Positions 35,049 through 43,900 are shown, counted from the stretch's first letter. The stretch is DNA of 46,184 nt from a bacterium (GCA_023261545.1 JAHFOS010000012.1:1-46184), one strand, 5' to 3'. Notes: generated by a model from the sequence alone, not told the origin. Numbers and translations: made by a program.

Positions 35049-35309
35049 TCAATAAGGGCGGAGATAGAGCACGGTGTTTAGGTTATCTCCGGTTCCCATA
35101 GAGGAGACGACATATTGGCTCAACCTTACCTCCGTCCCCTCCTTCAAAACCTCGAGCATCTCGTCAAGGAATCCGTCAATCAATCGTGATTCAGCCATGG
35201 TAGGAGGCCGGGATTTCAACCTTTGGATTAGATCGGCTACCGTCAGGAATTCTGGACGGGTGGGCGCCTGGACAGGCGGGAGTTCAGTGAAGAGCTTGGA
35301 TAGTTTCAT
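35049..35309 (-). CDS. Small hypothetical island protein
   Basis: 86 residues from ATG 35309, preceded by AGGAAG nine bases upstream. The frame is open to 35450, but the extra 47 codons have no ribosome site. The sequence is mostly helical (LTVADLIQRLKSRPPTMAESRLIDGFLDEMLEVLKE, in parts) with a C-terminal strand pair. Not recognised. Confidence 0.6.
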   Translation of the reverse strand: MKLSKLFTELPPVQAPTRPEFLTVADLIQRLKSRPPTMAESRLIDGFLDEMLEVLKEGTEVRLSQYVVSSMGTGDNLNTVLYLRPY

Positions 35310-35480
35310 GTAGATATCTTCCTGCAACGCCAGGCGACGGAAGATCAAGCAGTTAGAGTGGGCCGTTGCGTGGAGTCCGAAGCCTATAAAATCGAAGTTA
35401 TCGAAATCGCTAATAGGAGCGTGGACTAGCTGATACTGGTCTAAAAACAATAGTTTTCAGGGTTTTCCGACAGGGAAGCT
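35310..35480. other. Upstream part of the 35310-35646 gene-free stretch
   Basis: Nothing gene-like is seen here apart from the open extension of the 86-residue protein. The rest of the stretch is the structured leader described separately. Confidence 0.4.
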
Positions 35481-35646
35481 CCGTATCCCCGCAAAAGCTG
35501 ATACTTTTTTGGATACGTGAAGCGGACTTCCTTTGATCGGTGCCTCCGAAAGGGGGCACCATCGTTGAAGTCACTTCACAAGGGTGTATCAGCTCCCGCG
35601 GGGATGTGATGGAGATGGTGCCCCTATTGGATTATCCGGAGGCACA
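35481..35646 (+). ncRNA. Candidate structured leader RNA / riboswitch-like element
   Basis: Three nested helices can form. The outer one is 35486-35504 (TCCCCGCAAAAGCTGATAC) with 35586-35604 (GTATCAGCTCCCGCGGGGA), with a 3x3 internal loop and four further pairs outward. The middle one is GTGAAG/CTTCAC and ACTTC/GAAGT (35517-35530 with 35567-35579). The inner one is 35535-35563, closed by a GAAA tetraloop. After the rod, GTGCCCC (35618-35624) can pair with the ribosome binding site region (GGAGGCAC, 35638-35645). The inner-helix strand GTGCCTCC (35540-35547) is a perfect complement of the same region. No Rfam family is recognised. Confidence 0.55.
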
Positions 35647-36393
35647 ATGGACAAGCACGGAGAAAATTCGTCAACAGAAAACGAGACGCCCAAGGGAAAC
35701 CCGAGGCTGGGATTCGTCATAATTGCTCTCATTGCTGCATATTTTGTTTGGAAAAATTACAGTCATGAATCCACAGTTGCACAGCCTACTCCTGAAAAGA
35801 AAAGCGTAGAGAAAGATTCAGTTCCGGAAAAAGTAAGCACTGAATCTGGTGGATTACAGCCAGCCACCGATGTAGAACAGAAAGCCTTTGACCTACTATC
35901 TCAGTTCTTTCGTGGCAAGCCTCACATCTACGAAGCAGTAAACGACAAAGGAAAGCGCTATCGCGTGTTCGATGCTGAGGGCAGGCTGCTACAGGGCTTT
36001 GTTGTCACTGGGCTTGCAAAGGTGGACTCAGATAAAAGCATCGAGGCATTCAATGGGCTGATTAAGGATATACCTAGAGATATTCGCTTCCTCGCACGGA
36101 TATTTAGATACGAGGATGGAACGCTCGGGTTCGTCTCGGTAGCAATAACGAAGCTGTCGGACCAAAAAGAAAGAGCGTTGCTGGGTGTAGATGCTTCGAT
36201 GTACGAAGGCCCTGATGATATTATCAAAATTGTTGGCCTGAAAGAAAGATTCCAGGAGGTTTTCGGAAACAGCATCAGATTTGACGACAGATTTCTTGGT
36301 AGGCCCAATAAGGCATATCTGCGAATCATGTTCGGAAACTACAAGAGAAATCTCGACGTCTGGGCCAAGGATACTGAAGGTGTTGAACTGTAA
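35647..36393 (+). CDS. Membrane-anchored hypothetical protein
   Basis: 248 residues from ATG 35647, which has a perfect GGAGG five bases upstream. The N-terminus is polar, then one membrane helix (LGFVIIALIAAYFVWKNY), a Pro/Glu/Lys-rich linker and a soluble domain from about residue 80 (EQKAFDLLSQFFRGKPHIYEAVNDKGKRYRVFDAEG, in parts). Not recognised. The structured leader directly precedes it, and the next gene starts 24 bases after its stop, so the two are probably co-transcribed. Confidence 0.8.
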   Translation: MDKHGENSSTENETPKGNPRLGFVIIALIAAYFVWKNYSHESTVAQPTPEKKSVEKDSVPEKVSTESGGLQPATDVEQKAFDLLSQFFRGKPHIYEAVNDKGKRYRVFDAEGRLLQGFVVTGLAKVDSDKSIEAFNGLIKDIPRDIRFLARIFRYEDGTLGFVSVAITKLSDQKERALLGVDASMYEGPDDIIKIVGLKERFQEVFGNSIRFDDRFLGRPNKAYLRIMFGNYKRNLDVWAKDTEGVEL

Positions 36394-36416
36394 CCAATAA
36401 TAAGTGGAGGTGTGGC

Positions 36417-37388
36417 ATGGCCAAGAAAGAACCAACCGCAGTAGATATGTTAATCGGAGCTACCGCCATTGCTGCTGCTGTTTTTTGGTATATGGGCTAC
36501 CAACATCCTGCCATCGTTGGGCCGATATCGTTGGTTCTATTCGCAATTGGCGCGCTCGTTATTGTAGGCAGAATAAGTGTGAATAGCGCGAGTCTGGGCG
36601 CCCTTCAATCCAGGAAGAAAACCATTGCCGCCGCATGTTTCGTCACTGGCTGCTATGGAGTAATTGGACCTATAGTTTCAATTAAAGAAAACGCTGGAGG
36701 CATCGTTCACAAGTGGACGGTCCCTGGGCTAATCAAAAATGGAAAATACGACGAGGCTGTTAGCGCGTTAAAGGAAACGGGCAACCACTCGTCGCCAGAA
36801 CTAAAATCAATGTTGCGAGAAGCTGTACTTGGAAAAGTGAAAGAATTCAAGCAACAAGGGAAGTATGAGGAATCGCATAATTGGATTAAAGATAATGTGA
36901 ACGACAGCGATGTCTCCGACATATCCAAGGAGGCATACGAATCATACCAGGATGCAATGAGGTACAGGGAATATGTTAATGCGAAGGGTGGGTACGTTCC
37001 AAGAAACCTAGTCAAAGCATGTGATGATATTTTATCAGATAAATCATCTGCACAGGGATTAGTTAAAATAGCAGCGAGTGAAATTGATGGAGCACGGGCC
37101 AAAGCCAAGGAGCTCGAAACAAAAGCTGCTTTGCAAAGTATTGTTGATACCGCTGAGCGATATCTCGCTTCTAATATACGTGGGAATACGGAGGGCGTGT
37201 TCAATTTCGGGGGATTCGAGAACTCACCACGGATTATCGGCAATGTAGACACCATGGCACCCGGAACTTATCGTGTTGTTGGCCTTGTAAAAGGTAAAAA
37301 CGCTTTCAACGCAGAGATTAAGAAAAATATTACTGTTATCGTTGAATGGGACGGAAGTAATGCTAAGGCAATCACCATGCAAGAGTGA
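36417..37388 (+). CDS. Membrane protein with helical extracytoplasmic or cytoplasmic domain
   Basis: 323 residues. GGAGG lies nine bases before the ATG. Two or three hydrophobic segments fill residues 10-95 (MLIGATAIAAAVFWYMGY; PISLVLFAIGALVIVG; TIAAACFVTGCYGVIGPIV). A charged helical region (about 100-235) resembles tandem short helical repeats (KYDEAVSALKETGNHSSPELKSMLREA, in parts). The end is beta-rich (GTYRVVGLVKGKNAF; ITVIVEWDGSNAKAI). Not recognised. Confidence 0.8.
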   Translation: MAKKEPTAVDMLIGATAIAAAVFWYMGYQHPAIVGPISLVLFAIGALVIVGRISVNSASLGALQSRKKTIAAACFVTGCYGVIGPIVSIKENAGGIVHKWTVPGLIKNGKYDEAVSALKETGNHSSPELKSMLREAVLGKVKEFKQQGKYEESHNWIKDNVNDSDVSDISKEAYESYQDAMRYREYVNAKGGYVPRNLVKACDDILSDKSSAQGLVKIAASEIDGARAKAKELETKAALQSIVDTAERYLASNIRGNTEGVFNFGGFENSPRIIGNVDTMAPGTYRVVGLVKGKNAFNAEIKKNITVIVEWDGSNAKAITMQE

Positions 37389-37470
37389 GTCGCCCGCCGT
37401 GCCTTCCTCTATCTACGAATGAAAATATATCTGATGTTATCCGTTCAGGTTCGCATAACTTTATATACAA

Positions 37471-37644
37471 ATGGATCAATACCAAGCATCGTTGCGTGTG
37501 ATTCTTGAATACCTGGATGACACGGAGCGAGAACATTATGCCTGTCATTTGATGGAAGGGCAGAATCCACAAGAACACGTTTACTGGCATGTCAAAAAGA
37601 TTAGAGAACACATCAACAAGGAGTCAACGGCTCCTAGCGCATAG
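37471..37644 (+). CDS. Possible small protein (57 residues)
   Basis: Reads MDQYQASLRVILEYLDDTE and continues with ACHLMEGQNPQEHVYWHVKK to a TAG at 37642. It is charged and helical, with sensible codon use, but has no clear ribosome binding site. It lies between the membrane protein and the lipoprotein genes on the same strand. Not recognised. Confidence 0.4.
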   Translation: MDQYQASLRVILEYLDDTEREHYACHLMEGQNPQEHVYWHVKKIREHINKESTAPSA

Positions 37645-37681
37645 AAAAATTTCATTCACAACAACTTTTAGGGGGATTGTC

Positions 37682-38383
37682 ATGTACCGTTATATATCGC
37701 TTTTCGTTTTACTCGCTCTTTCACTCGCTTGCGGTGGAGGCGGCGGCGGAGCATCTACAAGCTCAAGCTCTACGGCTTCGACCTCTGGTACTGCGGGATC
37801 AAGCACTACCCAGTATCTTGCCAGCAACGTCGTGTTTAGCGCTTCTGGATTAGCGAAAGCTGGGGATCAACTAGCTGTGGTTGATACAACAACGAAAGTT
37901 CTGGCTGCCAATATTGTAGTTAGCACAGGGAAGGGAGAGATCAAGTCTGATAACCTGCAAACAGCCCTGGATGAAGAGATAGCTGTGGAAGTGAGTACGG
38001 CACTGCAAGGTACGTGGACGATCAAAAACATCACATCAAACCCAGACTATAAAAGCACCACAGGAGAAATAGTTTTTACATCTAACTCGGGAACTGGAAA
38101 ATACGATTTTACGCTTTCCTCTGGGAGGACGGTGGTGCCCGGGTTGTTTACGAAAGCTGATTACGACGCATTCTCGAACGCCTATGGATATATCACTGGG
38201 ACCGGCACCGCTGAAGTAGTCGGAAGTCGTTGCCTGTATCTCTCTTGGAGTTATATCGACAGATCGTCTGGAAAATCCTTCGATAACAGCTCAGTTGTCG
38301 ATCTTCCAGAATTGCGTAAAGGTAGGGTAGTTTTCGTTGGTGGAGGAAGTAATAGAAGTATCTCCATCCTCACAAAGAAATAG
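37682..38383 (+). CDS. Lipoprotein of unknown function
   Basis: 233 residues from ATG 37682, with AGGGGG about six bases upstream. The signal peptide ends in a lipobox (LLALSLACGGGG, Cys about 17). A Gly/Ser/Thr-rich linker follows, then a beta-rich domain: GTWTIKNITSNPDYKSTTGEIVFTSN and SGTGKYDFTLSSGRTVVPG, reminiscent of lipocalin-like or extracytoplasmic beta-barrel lipoproteins. The stop codon is the first part of a strong hairpin. Confidence 0.82.
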   Translation: MYRYISLFVLLALSLACGGGGGGASTSSSSTASTSGTAGSSTTQYLASNVVFSASGLAKAGDQLAVVDTTTKVLAANIVVSTGKGEIKSDNLQTALDEEIAVEVSTALQGTWTIKNITSNPDYKSTTGEIVFTSNSGTGKYDFTLSSGRTVVPGLFTKADYDAFSNAYGYITGTGTAEVVGSRCLYLSWSYIDRSSGKSFDNSSVVDLPELRKGRVVFVGGGSNRSISILTKK

Positions 38384-38427
38384 CTGACAATCGGATACCG
38401 TTACGAAGCGGTATCCCGTTGTCAGCT
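38382..38427 (+). terminator. Strong hairpin at the lipoprotein stop codon
   Basis: AGCTGACAA-TC-GGATACCG pairs with CGGTATCC-CG-TTGTCAGCT around an eight-base loop: 17 pairs with one 2x2 internal loop. There is no run of Ts after it, so it is either an RNA-stabilising 3' structure or a protein site rather than a classical terminator. It shares the GGATACC/GGTATCC core with two other island hairpins. Confidence 0.55.
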
Positions 38428-38528
38428 ATGGGAAGAAATCTATGGGATCTCTATCAGATGTTCAGGGCCAAAGCTGAGAAGGCGCGATCCAACGAACAAT
38501 GGATATTATCCAGAATCGGTTGGCAACC

Positions 38529-39248
38529 TTACTCACCAGCCAGCCGATGAAATGTTGCATCGTATAGTATGACTGTTGATGCCATATCTGTATCTACCTT
38601 TCCAGCGGCCTCGACAATATCTCCTTGACGTAATGCGAAAGCTGCTGTCTCATGCTCTTTCGATGTGAACGCGGCCACATTGCGCTCAAGCACTCCTTTG
38701 GGAGAGTGGAGCATTATCTGAACCTGGTCTCCACTAGACTTGACGAATCCCACATGCCCGATGTAATTCATGTGCTTTCCGTTTGTCTCCCGTCTCAACT
38801 CTTGCTGCTCATGGTAGCGGCCTTTAAACGCTTCAAGGGAGTCGAAGTATTTAGCAAGATCAGATGCTAGCGCTGGAGAGGGAGGCGGGGAGGAAGGTGG
38901 AGTTGGCAGTAGGGGCGCGACCGCCGACTCTATTTGTGGCTTGGAAATAGACGAAGGCGAAGCCGGTGATTGAGGCGTGGCTACTGTTTCCGTCTGTAGT
39001 TTGGCAACGGAAGGCATTGACTCGTTCGGAGCTCGCCTAAGAGGCTCATCGTGCTCGAAAAATCTTGCTCCACGATAAAGGGCAATTACGGCTCCAGCGA
39101 GCTCCAATAAGAAAGCCCCAACCAACGGAGCAAGATATTGATCTCGAATGTCTAGGACATTCGTAACTCCGAGCAATGTAATAATTGCAGTAAGGACGAA
39201 TAGAAACAAAAACGTGTAGAACAGGTGTTGCTTCACGAACACACGCAA
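38529..39248 (-). CDS. Membrane protein with C-terminal OB-like domain
   Basis: About 239 residues from TTG 39248; GTG 39242 or 39236 are equally possible starts. Two membrane helices lie at residues 9-30 and 38-60 (FYTFLFLFVLTAIITLLGV; YLAPLVGAFLLELAGAVIAL). A Pro/Ser-rich linker leads to a C-terminal beta domain (MNYIGHVGFVKSSGDQVQIML; AFALRQGDIVEAAGKV) that resembles a small OB fold. Not recognised. Confidence 0.75.
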   Translation of the reverse strand: MRVFVKQHLFYTFLFLFVLTAIITLLGVTNVLDIRDQYLAPLVGAFLLELAGAVIALYRGARFFEHDEPLRRAPNESMPSVAKLQTETVATPQSPASPSSISKPQIESAVAPLLPTPPSSPPPSPALASDLAKYFDSLEAFKGRYHEQQELRRETNGKHMNYIGHVGFVKSSGDQVQIMLHSPKGVLERNVAAFTSKEHETAAFALRQGDIVEAAGKVDTDMASTVILYDATFHRLAGE

Positions 39249-39602
39249 AAGGGCCTAGCAACGGGCACGACGCGCTGATGCGCCCTGATGATTAATAGAG
39301 GTTCGATGGCGACACTCTCAGATGTGGCTACGAAACAACCTAGCATTGGTGTTTTATATGGAAGAACCCTAGTGCCTATATTTTACTGTAGGATTGACAA
39401 AGAAAAGAGAAAACCTGGTCTCTGCGCGGTTAGCACTATCCCGCGCCCAGAATCCCCATAGGTTAAACGTACAATCCCACATTACCCTCCTCCTCTCTCG
39501 CATTCCCCCTCCCTCCCCGCCAATCACTCACTCTCCCCAACGCCTTCAATCCTAGCGAAGGGCACACGTTGCCGTTCGCTCTCTCGATGGATATTCAAAA
39601 TC
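39249..39602. other. Gene-free stretch before the DUF6908 gene
   Basis: Contains a long pyrimidine-rich tract (about 39,475-39,545) and a small GC-rich hairpin near 39,270-39,285. No convincing gene or promoter is seen. Confidence 0.4.
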
Positions 39603-40031
39603 ATGAAAGCCATCGACAAAACATCAACGAAAATCCTGCATCACCTGATCAGCCTTACTGACAACGATAAACACCTGAAACTAGACAATGCCTCCCCCTC
39701 GTTCATGGCCTTCAACCTGGAATGTATTTGGGAGGGCAAGGCAGGGATTCAATGGGCCTTGAGCCATTACTATTTACACCATTCGGGCGATATGATCCCA
39801 GATCCTGATATGGTGGTGCTCCAGGTGAACGATGAGTTCTTCCCTATCCAATATCAGGATATGTACAGATTTGACGAAGCTGTGACCTGGAAGGATGGAG
39901 AGATCGAGAGCGTGGATGAAGCGATGCAGAGCAGCCTAGCGGAGTTCGTGAATATGTGGCTGAGAAATATTGTGGAGCAGCAGAGGGTGGAGATTGAGGG
40001 GGTGGATTTGAAGGAAGAGAGCGAGGGGTGA
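39603..40031 (+). CDS. DUF6908-like mobile-element protein
   Basis: 142 residues. The pattern LKLDNASPSFMAFNLE, then LSHYYLHHSGDMIPDPDMVVLQ, then FFPIQYQDMYRFDEAV matches DUF6908, a small family spread mainly by plasmids and integrative elements. The acidic C-terminal tail is typical. It converges on the large SIR2-partner gene. Its role is unknown; it supports the view that this part of the window is mobile DNA. Confidence 0.75.
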   Translation: MKAIDKTSTKILHHLISLTDNDKHLKLDNASPSFMAFNLECIWEGKAGIQWALSHYYLHHSGDMIPDPDMVVLQVNDEFFPIQYQDMYRFDEAVTWKDGEIESVDEAMQSSLAEFVNMWLRNIVEQQRVEIEGVDLKEESEG

Positions 40032-40083
40032 CAGAAAAATGGCTCAGCACCATTACGCACAGGCATTTTGCTTCAATTGAGAC

Positions 40084-42903
40084 TTACGCCTCAGCGAGCA
40101 ATTCGCTGTAGAATTTTAAAATCCCAGGAAGATGACTAAGTTTTTCCGCAATATTTATAGCCTCTATCCGCATGCCACGTTTGCTAATCTTTTTTAGTAG
40201 TAAAACAAGATTGTCCTGGTAATCAAAAGATGGAGTGTACGTTTTTAGAACTTCGTTCAAAACTTTGCAGATCTCTACGGGGCTAGTATCTGACAGGCGG
40301 TTTAGTTCTCCAATAAAGTTGTCGGCATTGTAATCAATGCAAATATGGGGCGCAACAGGAATAAGCAGTCCGAGCTCCCTGTTTCCCACGGAATCTAAGT
40401 AGGAAATCAAGCGACTCAGTTTCGACATTAGTTTCTCTGGAGATTCGTCAGGATTATTACTCCAGGCCACGCAACGATCCCAAAAGTAGAGAACTTTTTC
40501 GATTTGGTCTTTGGATAATTTTTGATTCCACAAAAAATCGCTAATGCTTTCAAGATCGCTCATATGGCCAGCCTCAAAGAAATATTTAAATCGAGGCGCA
40601 TCAAGTTCTTCGATGCCCCAGAGGTAGGCAAGGGCAATCCGTTCAATAACTTTTTCTCGAGCATTGCGACCTTTGCTCTCCTGGCGTAGAGCAACATCTA
40701 GTATTCCGCTTTCTCTTAGCATCGAATATACTTTTTCTGACGCCGGCGCATATGCTAATCCCTCAAGCGCACAAGCGAAATTATTTTGAAGTTGGCTTGG
40801 GAATATTTTTTCAAGATTTGACGCTAGCCACTTGCAATCAATGTAATAGAGGTTTACGATGTAGGCTCCAGCCAAAGTTGAGAAGTCATAATTGGCGTTC
40901 TTGCAAGAATTGAGTTCGAGATCGAAGGCTGGCTTTATTCCAGCCCATATCTCAGTGTGGGTACCTGACACCTTATCGCTTACACGGCATGCTCGCAAAG
41001 TGTGACTGTAGAGGGCTTCAATAATTTTCCCCTTCGATGAGTTTATTGCCCGCATCATAGCATCATCACTAATCTCATCTGTGGCATCTGTACGTTCAAG
41101 CAAGAGTACGACTATACGCAAAGCGCGGGGGAGAAGATCGACCGAATACGCCTTATTGTCATCCTGTGTCCCCGCTCGAAGCAATTCCGCAATTACAGAT
41201 GGTATCCAATTGTGGTTAGGAGCAAAATTTTGGCCACCAACAATTTCGCGGTTTGAAAAATTATAATTTTTAATCAATTGCTCAATGAACGTCACCAAGC
41301 CATTCCAAGCATGCTCCCAATCAATTTGCGCTTGTTTGTAGTCAGGTGTCTCCCAAAGGCTCTTGAAACCGTTAATAATCCCATATTGATACGGTGGATT
41401 TGCATTCAAAAATTCCGGCAACAGGTGGAGAAATATTTGAGGTGCTGTTGTGATGGCTCCCTCAAGTGTATCTACAAGCGCGCGGGTCGTTGGTCCCTCC
41501 CAATCATCAAGTTGTTGGAATGCATTTAGTCTTTCGACAATAGTTTTTTCTTCCGCGAAAAGTATAAGCTCCTGCGTCTGATAAGGAGAACGACCGGATC
41601 CCCTAAACGACTCCGTATAGAAGTCAAAATCCGGGTGTTCAGGTAAGGGGCCAAGTGTTTGGTCTGACCGGAGATCCTCGAGCCAGGATTGTGCCGGCTC
41701 ATAGCCCTTGCCGTCAAGCGCAGCAAGCCAATTTCGTTGAATGTATTTTAGCAAAGAACCCGACTCATTGTCTTGTTGTGGACAAGGGATCTTACGAATC
41801 GCATCTATGGTTGCTGATTTTTCTTCGTCGGTTAGCTTGTCGAAATGCCTAAATAGTAAGCCGAAAAGTTCATGGAGATGATCCGAGTCGAATAACTGTG
41901 GGCTGAGAATAGACCGATACATATCGCACAAAACATCCCATCGTTGGTCCAAAACATAAATACCGATACGCCGTATTATTACAATATCGTTAAGCAAAAG
42001 AGATTTGACAAAAGCCCGCGCAGTAACGATATCGCGATCAACCCAACTCAACACCACATCTCTTAAACCTTCAACAAAGCGATGTTCTGGCCTATGCCCG
42101 GAACCATTCTGTGGGTGATCTTCAATGGCAGAGCGATAAAACCAAATTGAATGACCACGACTGCTCTTGCGTACAACCTCTCTAATTCGTTCCAGAAAAA
42201 TATCCGCAGCCTCTTCGCCAATTTTAGAGCCCAGCAGGCACGCATTGTGATCAATCATTTCTTTTAACCAATAGTCATCAACCACAGTTCTGGGTTTTTT
42301 GCAGTCATCCCCCAATTCCGGAGCATCGTCCCACTTTAAGGCCGTGCAATGGTATAATATTTTCGCAGCTTTGCGCCAATTATCTGGGGAGTCACTCTCT
42401 AGTAATTTACGCATTACGTGTTGATCTAATGCACGCCCAATCATTCCACCATCAAACTTGCTTTCTAACCAAACTGGAATAAGATCTAAATCTTCAAAGC
42501 TTATGGTACTCAGCGGCAATAAGCCTAGAATTTCTGAAAATAGTTGAAATGTGTGATAGTTGTCGCGGATGCGCCCATCCAGCTCGCGAAAGTTGCTAAC
42601 CGTTCTGACAATTTTCATAATTTTTTGCGCGAGAGCACTATTGTTGTTCTCGCCAGCCAGTTTAGCGACGGCTTTCAGATAGTTCAAGGCCGGCCAATAT
42701 GGTATGTGGAAATAGCCAGTTTCCCGAGCCGGAATAGGCATAGGATTATTTTCTGGTTCGAATAATCCGGCGTTCTGAATTTCATCAAAAAGAAGTTCGA
42801 CTTTCGGTCGAGCAACAAGAAGTTCGAAGCCGCGCCGTGCGTGCTCCACACTTTTTTTCATTAGGTCGATGAATGACCGTTGGTTGGCACTAAGGTTATC
42901 CAT
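40084..42903 (-). CDS. Large helical protein, partner of SIR2 (candidate sensor)
   Basis: 939 residues, predominantly helical, with no enzyme motif that I can identify. It opens with LSANQRSFIDLMKKSVEHAR and has many short amphipathic helices of HEAT/ARM-like spacing (for example SEDATIDAIRKIPC-type pairs and ALRIVVLLLERTDATDE). Its ATG lies inside the end of the SIR2 gene (8-base overlap), so the two proteins are made together. SIR2 plus partner totals about 1,270 residues, similar to the long single-chain defence-associated sirtuins (Dsr type, some with DUF4020 regions). The natural inference is that this chain recognises the phage or plasmid trigger. Confidence 0.8.
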   Translation of the reverse strand: MDNLSANQRSFIDLMKKSVEHARRGFELLVARPKVELLFDEIQNAGLFEPENNPMPIPARETGYFHIPYWPALNYLKAVAKLAGENNNSALAQKIMKIVRTVSNFRELDGRIRDNYHTFQLFSEILGLLPLSTISFEDLDLIPVWLESKFDGGMIGRALDQHVMRKLLESDSPDNWRKAAKILYHCTALKWDDAPELGDDCKKPRTVVDDYWLKEMIDHNACLLGSKIGEEAADIFLERIREVVRKSSRGHSIWFYRSAIEDHPQNGSGHRPEHRFVEGLRDVVLSWVDRDIVTARAFVKSLLLNDIVIIRRIGIYVLDQRWDVLCDMYRSILSPQLFDSDHLHELFGLLFRHFDKLTDEEKSATIDAIRKIPCPQQDNESGSLLKYIQRNWLAALDGKGYEPAQSWLEDLRSDQTLGPLPEHPDFDFYTESFRGSGRSPYQTQELILFAEEKTIVERLNAFQQLDDWEGPTTRALVDTLEGAITTAPQIFLHLLPEFLNANPPYQYGIINGFKSLWETPDYKQAQIDWEHAWNGLVTFIEQLIKNYNFSNREIVGGQNFAPNHNWIPSVIAELLRAGTQDDNKAYSVDLLPRALRIVVLLLERTDATDEISDDAMMRAINSSKGKIIEALYSHTLRACRVSDKVSGTHTEIWAGIKPAFDLELNSCKNANYDFSTLAGAYIVNLYYIDCKWLASNLEKIFPSQLQNNFACALEGLAYAPASEKVYSMLRESGILDVALRQESKGRNAREKVIERIALAYLWGIEELDAPRFKYFFEAGHMSDLESISDFLWNQKLSKDQIEKVLYFWDRCVAWSNNPDESPEKLMSKLSRLISYLDSVGNRELGLLIPVAPHICIDYNADNFIGELNRLSDTSPVEICKVLNEVLKTYTPSFDYQDNLVLLLKKISKRGMRIEAINIAEKLSHLPGILKFYSELLAEA

Positions 42904-43900
42904 CCAAGAAGTCCTCCATTTCTTTGAGCTCCTGAAGAACTATTAGTGCCGATGCGGGAATATCCTTCGCGAATTTCTCCAATACGTCTAGCAACTGATT
43001 CCAGTCCTTTAGATCCCGTGAAAATGGAATGAGCCCAATCCCACATTGTTCGAGGTAGTATTGCCTCAAGCTCTGCATTAACACACGCTCGTGCGAGAAA
43101 AATCCTTGTAAAATGTAGTGTTTTTCGAGACAAGGAGCCCCAGGGGCGCGATGCGCCTTTAGAATCACGTACTCTAGGATCTCGAGCTCTTCCAGCCCAT
43201 ATCCGACAAAAAGGACCGTTCTCTCTTTAAATAAGTGCCCTAGAAAAGTCAAAACTCTATTTTCATTTTTTGCATTTTCCTGGTATCTATCGTTAGCATA
43301 ATGTTCCATATAGCCTCTGGTTGTCATAACCATACCATCAGGATCGATTAGTGACCCATGTAAATGGATAACCGTATTATCACAATTTAGATTTGACGGG
43401 ATTAGATCCTGAATCTTGTGAAAATTTTTTCTAGGGCGGCCGGGTGTATAATGATCTTCTTGAGCTATCGTTCCCACTGACAAAGTTGTCGGGATGAGTT
43501 CTTTATCAAGCCACTTGTCGTAGTTAGTGGTCACAAATGTTTTTCCAAGCTGCGAAAGACTTGCAAAAAGACGTTTGCCAGCGAGGCCGTCGATCTGCCC
43601 AGTTGGATGCAATATTTTAGAAAAATCAATCGGAATGTTGTGTTTCTTTTGAAGTGCCGACGCGAGTGATAACTTTATCCGGGGGCTGAGGTGTTTTATT
43701 TGTTCAAAATCTGCATAGCTGAACTGTCCAGAATTAATTAATTGATGCAGTGCCCCATCGGCAAACTCCGACCAGCCAGGGCAACCCGCAATACGTGACG
43801 CCCCCGCTCCAATGAAAGGAACAAGCGTCCCTCGCTTGGCGGCCTCTCGAAGCCCCTCGGGGATTTGTGGAATTAGTGGGATTTCTTCTGCCAATGTCAA
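42896..43900 (-). CDS. SIR2-family NADase-like protein (candidate anti-phage effector)
   Basis: 334 residues from a TTG at 43900 (a second TTG at 43894 is possible; no ATG lies before the domain). The Rossmann-type SIR2 motifs are in order: VPFIGAGASRIAGCPGW (31-43), TFVTTNYDKWLD (121-132, with the catalytic Asn), TVIHLHGSLIDPDG (177-189, with the catalytic His) and TVLFVGYGLEELEILE (228-242). The family is used in bacterial immunity to destroy NAD+ when a sensor is triggered. No zinc-binding cysteines of true deacetylase sirtuins are seen. It overlaps the large helical partner gene. Confidence 0.9.
   Translation of the reverse strand: MTLAEEIPLIPQIPEGLREAAKRGTLVPFIGAGASRIAGCPGWSEFADGALHQLINSGQFSYADFEQIKHLSPRIKLSLASALQKKHNIPIDFSKILHPTGQIDGLAGKRLFASLSQLGKTFVTTNYDKWLDKELIPTTLSVGTIAQEDHYTPGRPRKNFHKIQDLIPSNLNCDNTVIHLHGSLIDPDGMVMTTRGYMEHYANDRYQENAKNENRVLTFLGHLFKERTVLFVGYGLEELEILEYVILKAHRAPGAPCLEKHYILQGFFSHERVLMQSLRQYYLEQCGIGLIPFSRDLKDWNQLLDVLEKFAKDIPASALIVLQELKEMEDFLDG

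Noticed and set aside
35486..35604. Integron attC site
   Set aside because: The nested palindrome is of attC size, but no integron integrase, no clear core boxes and no cassette array are present. The link to the downstream ribosome site favours a leader RNA.
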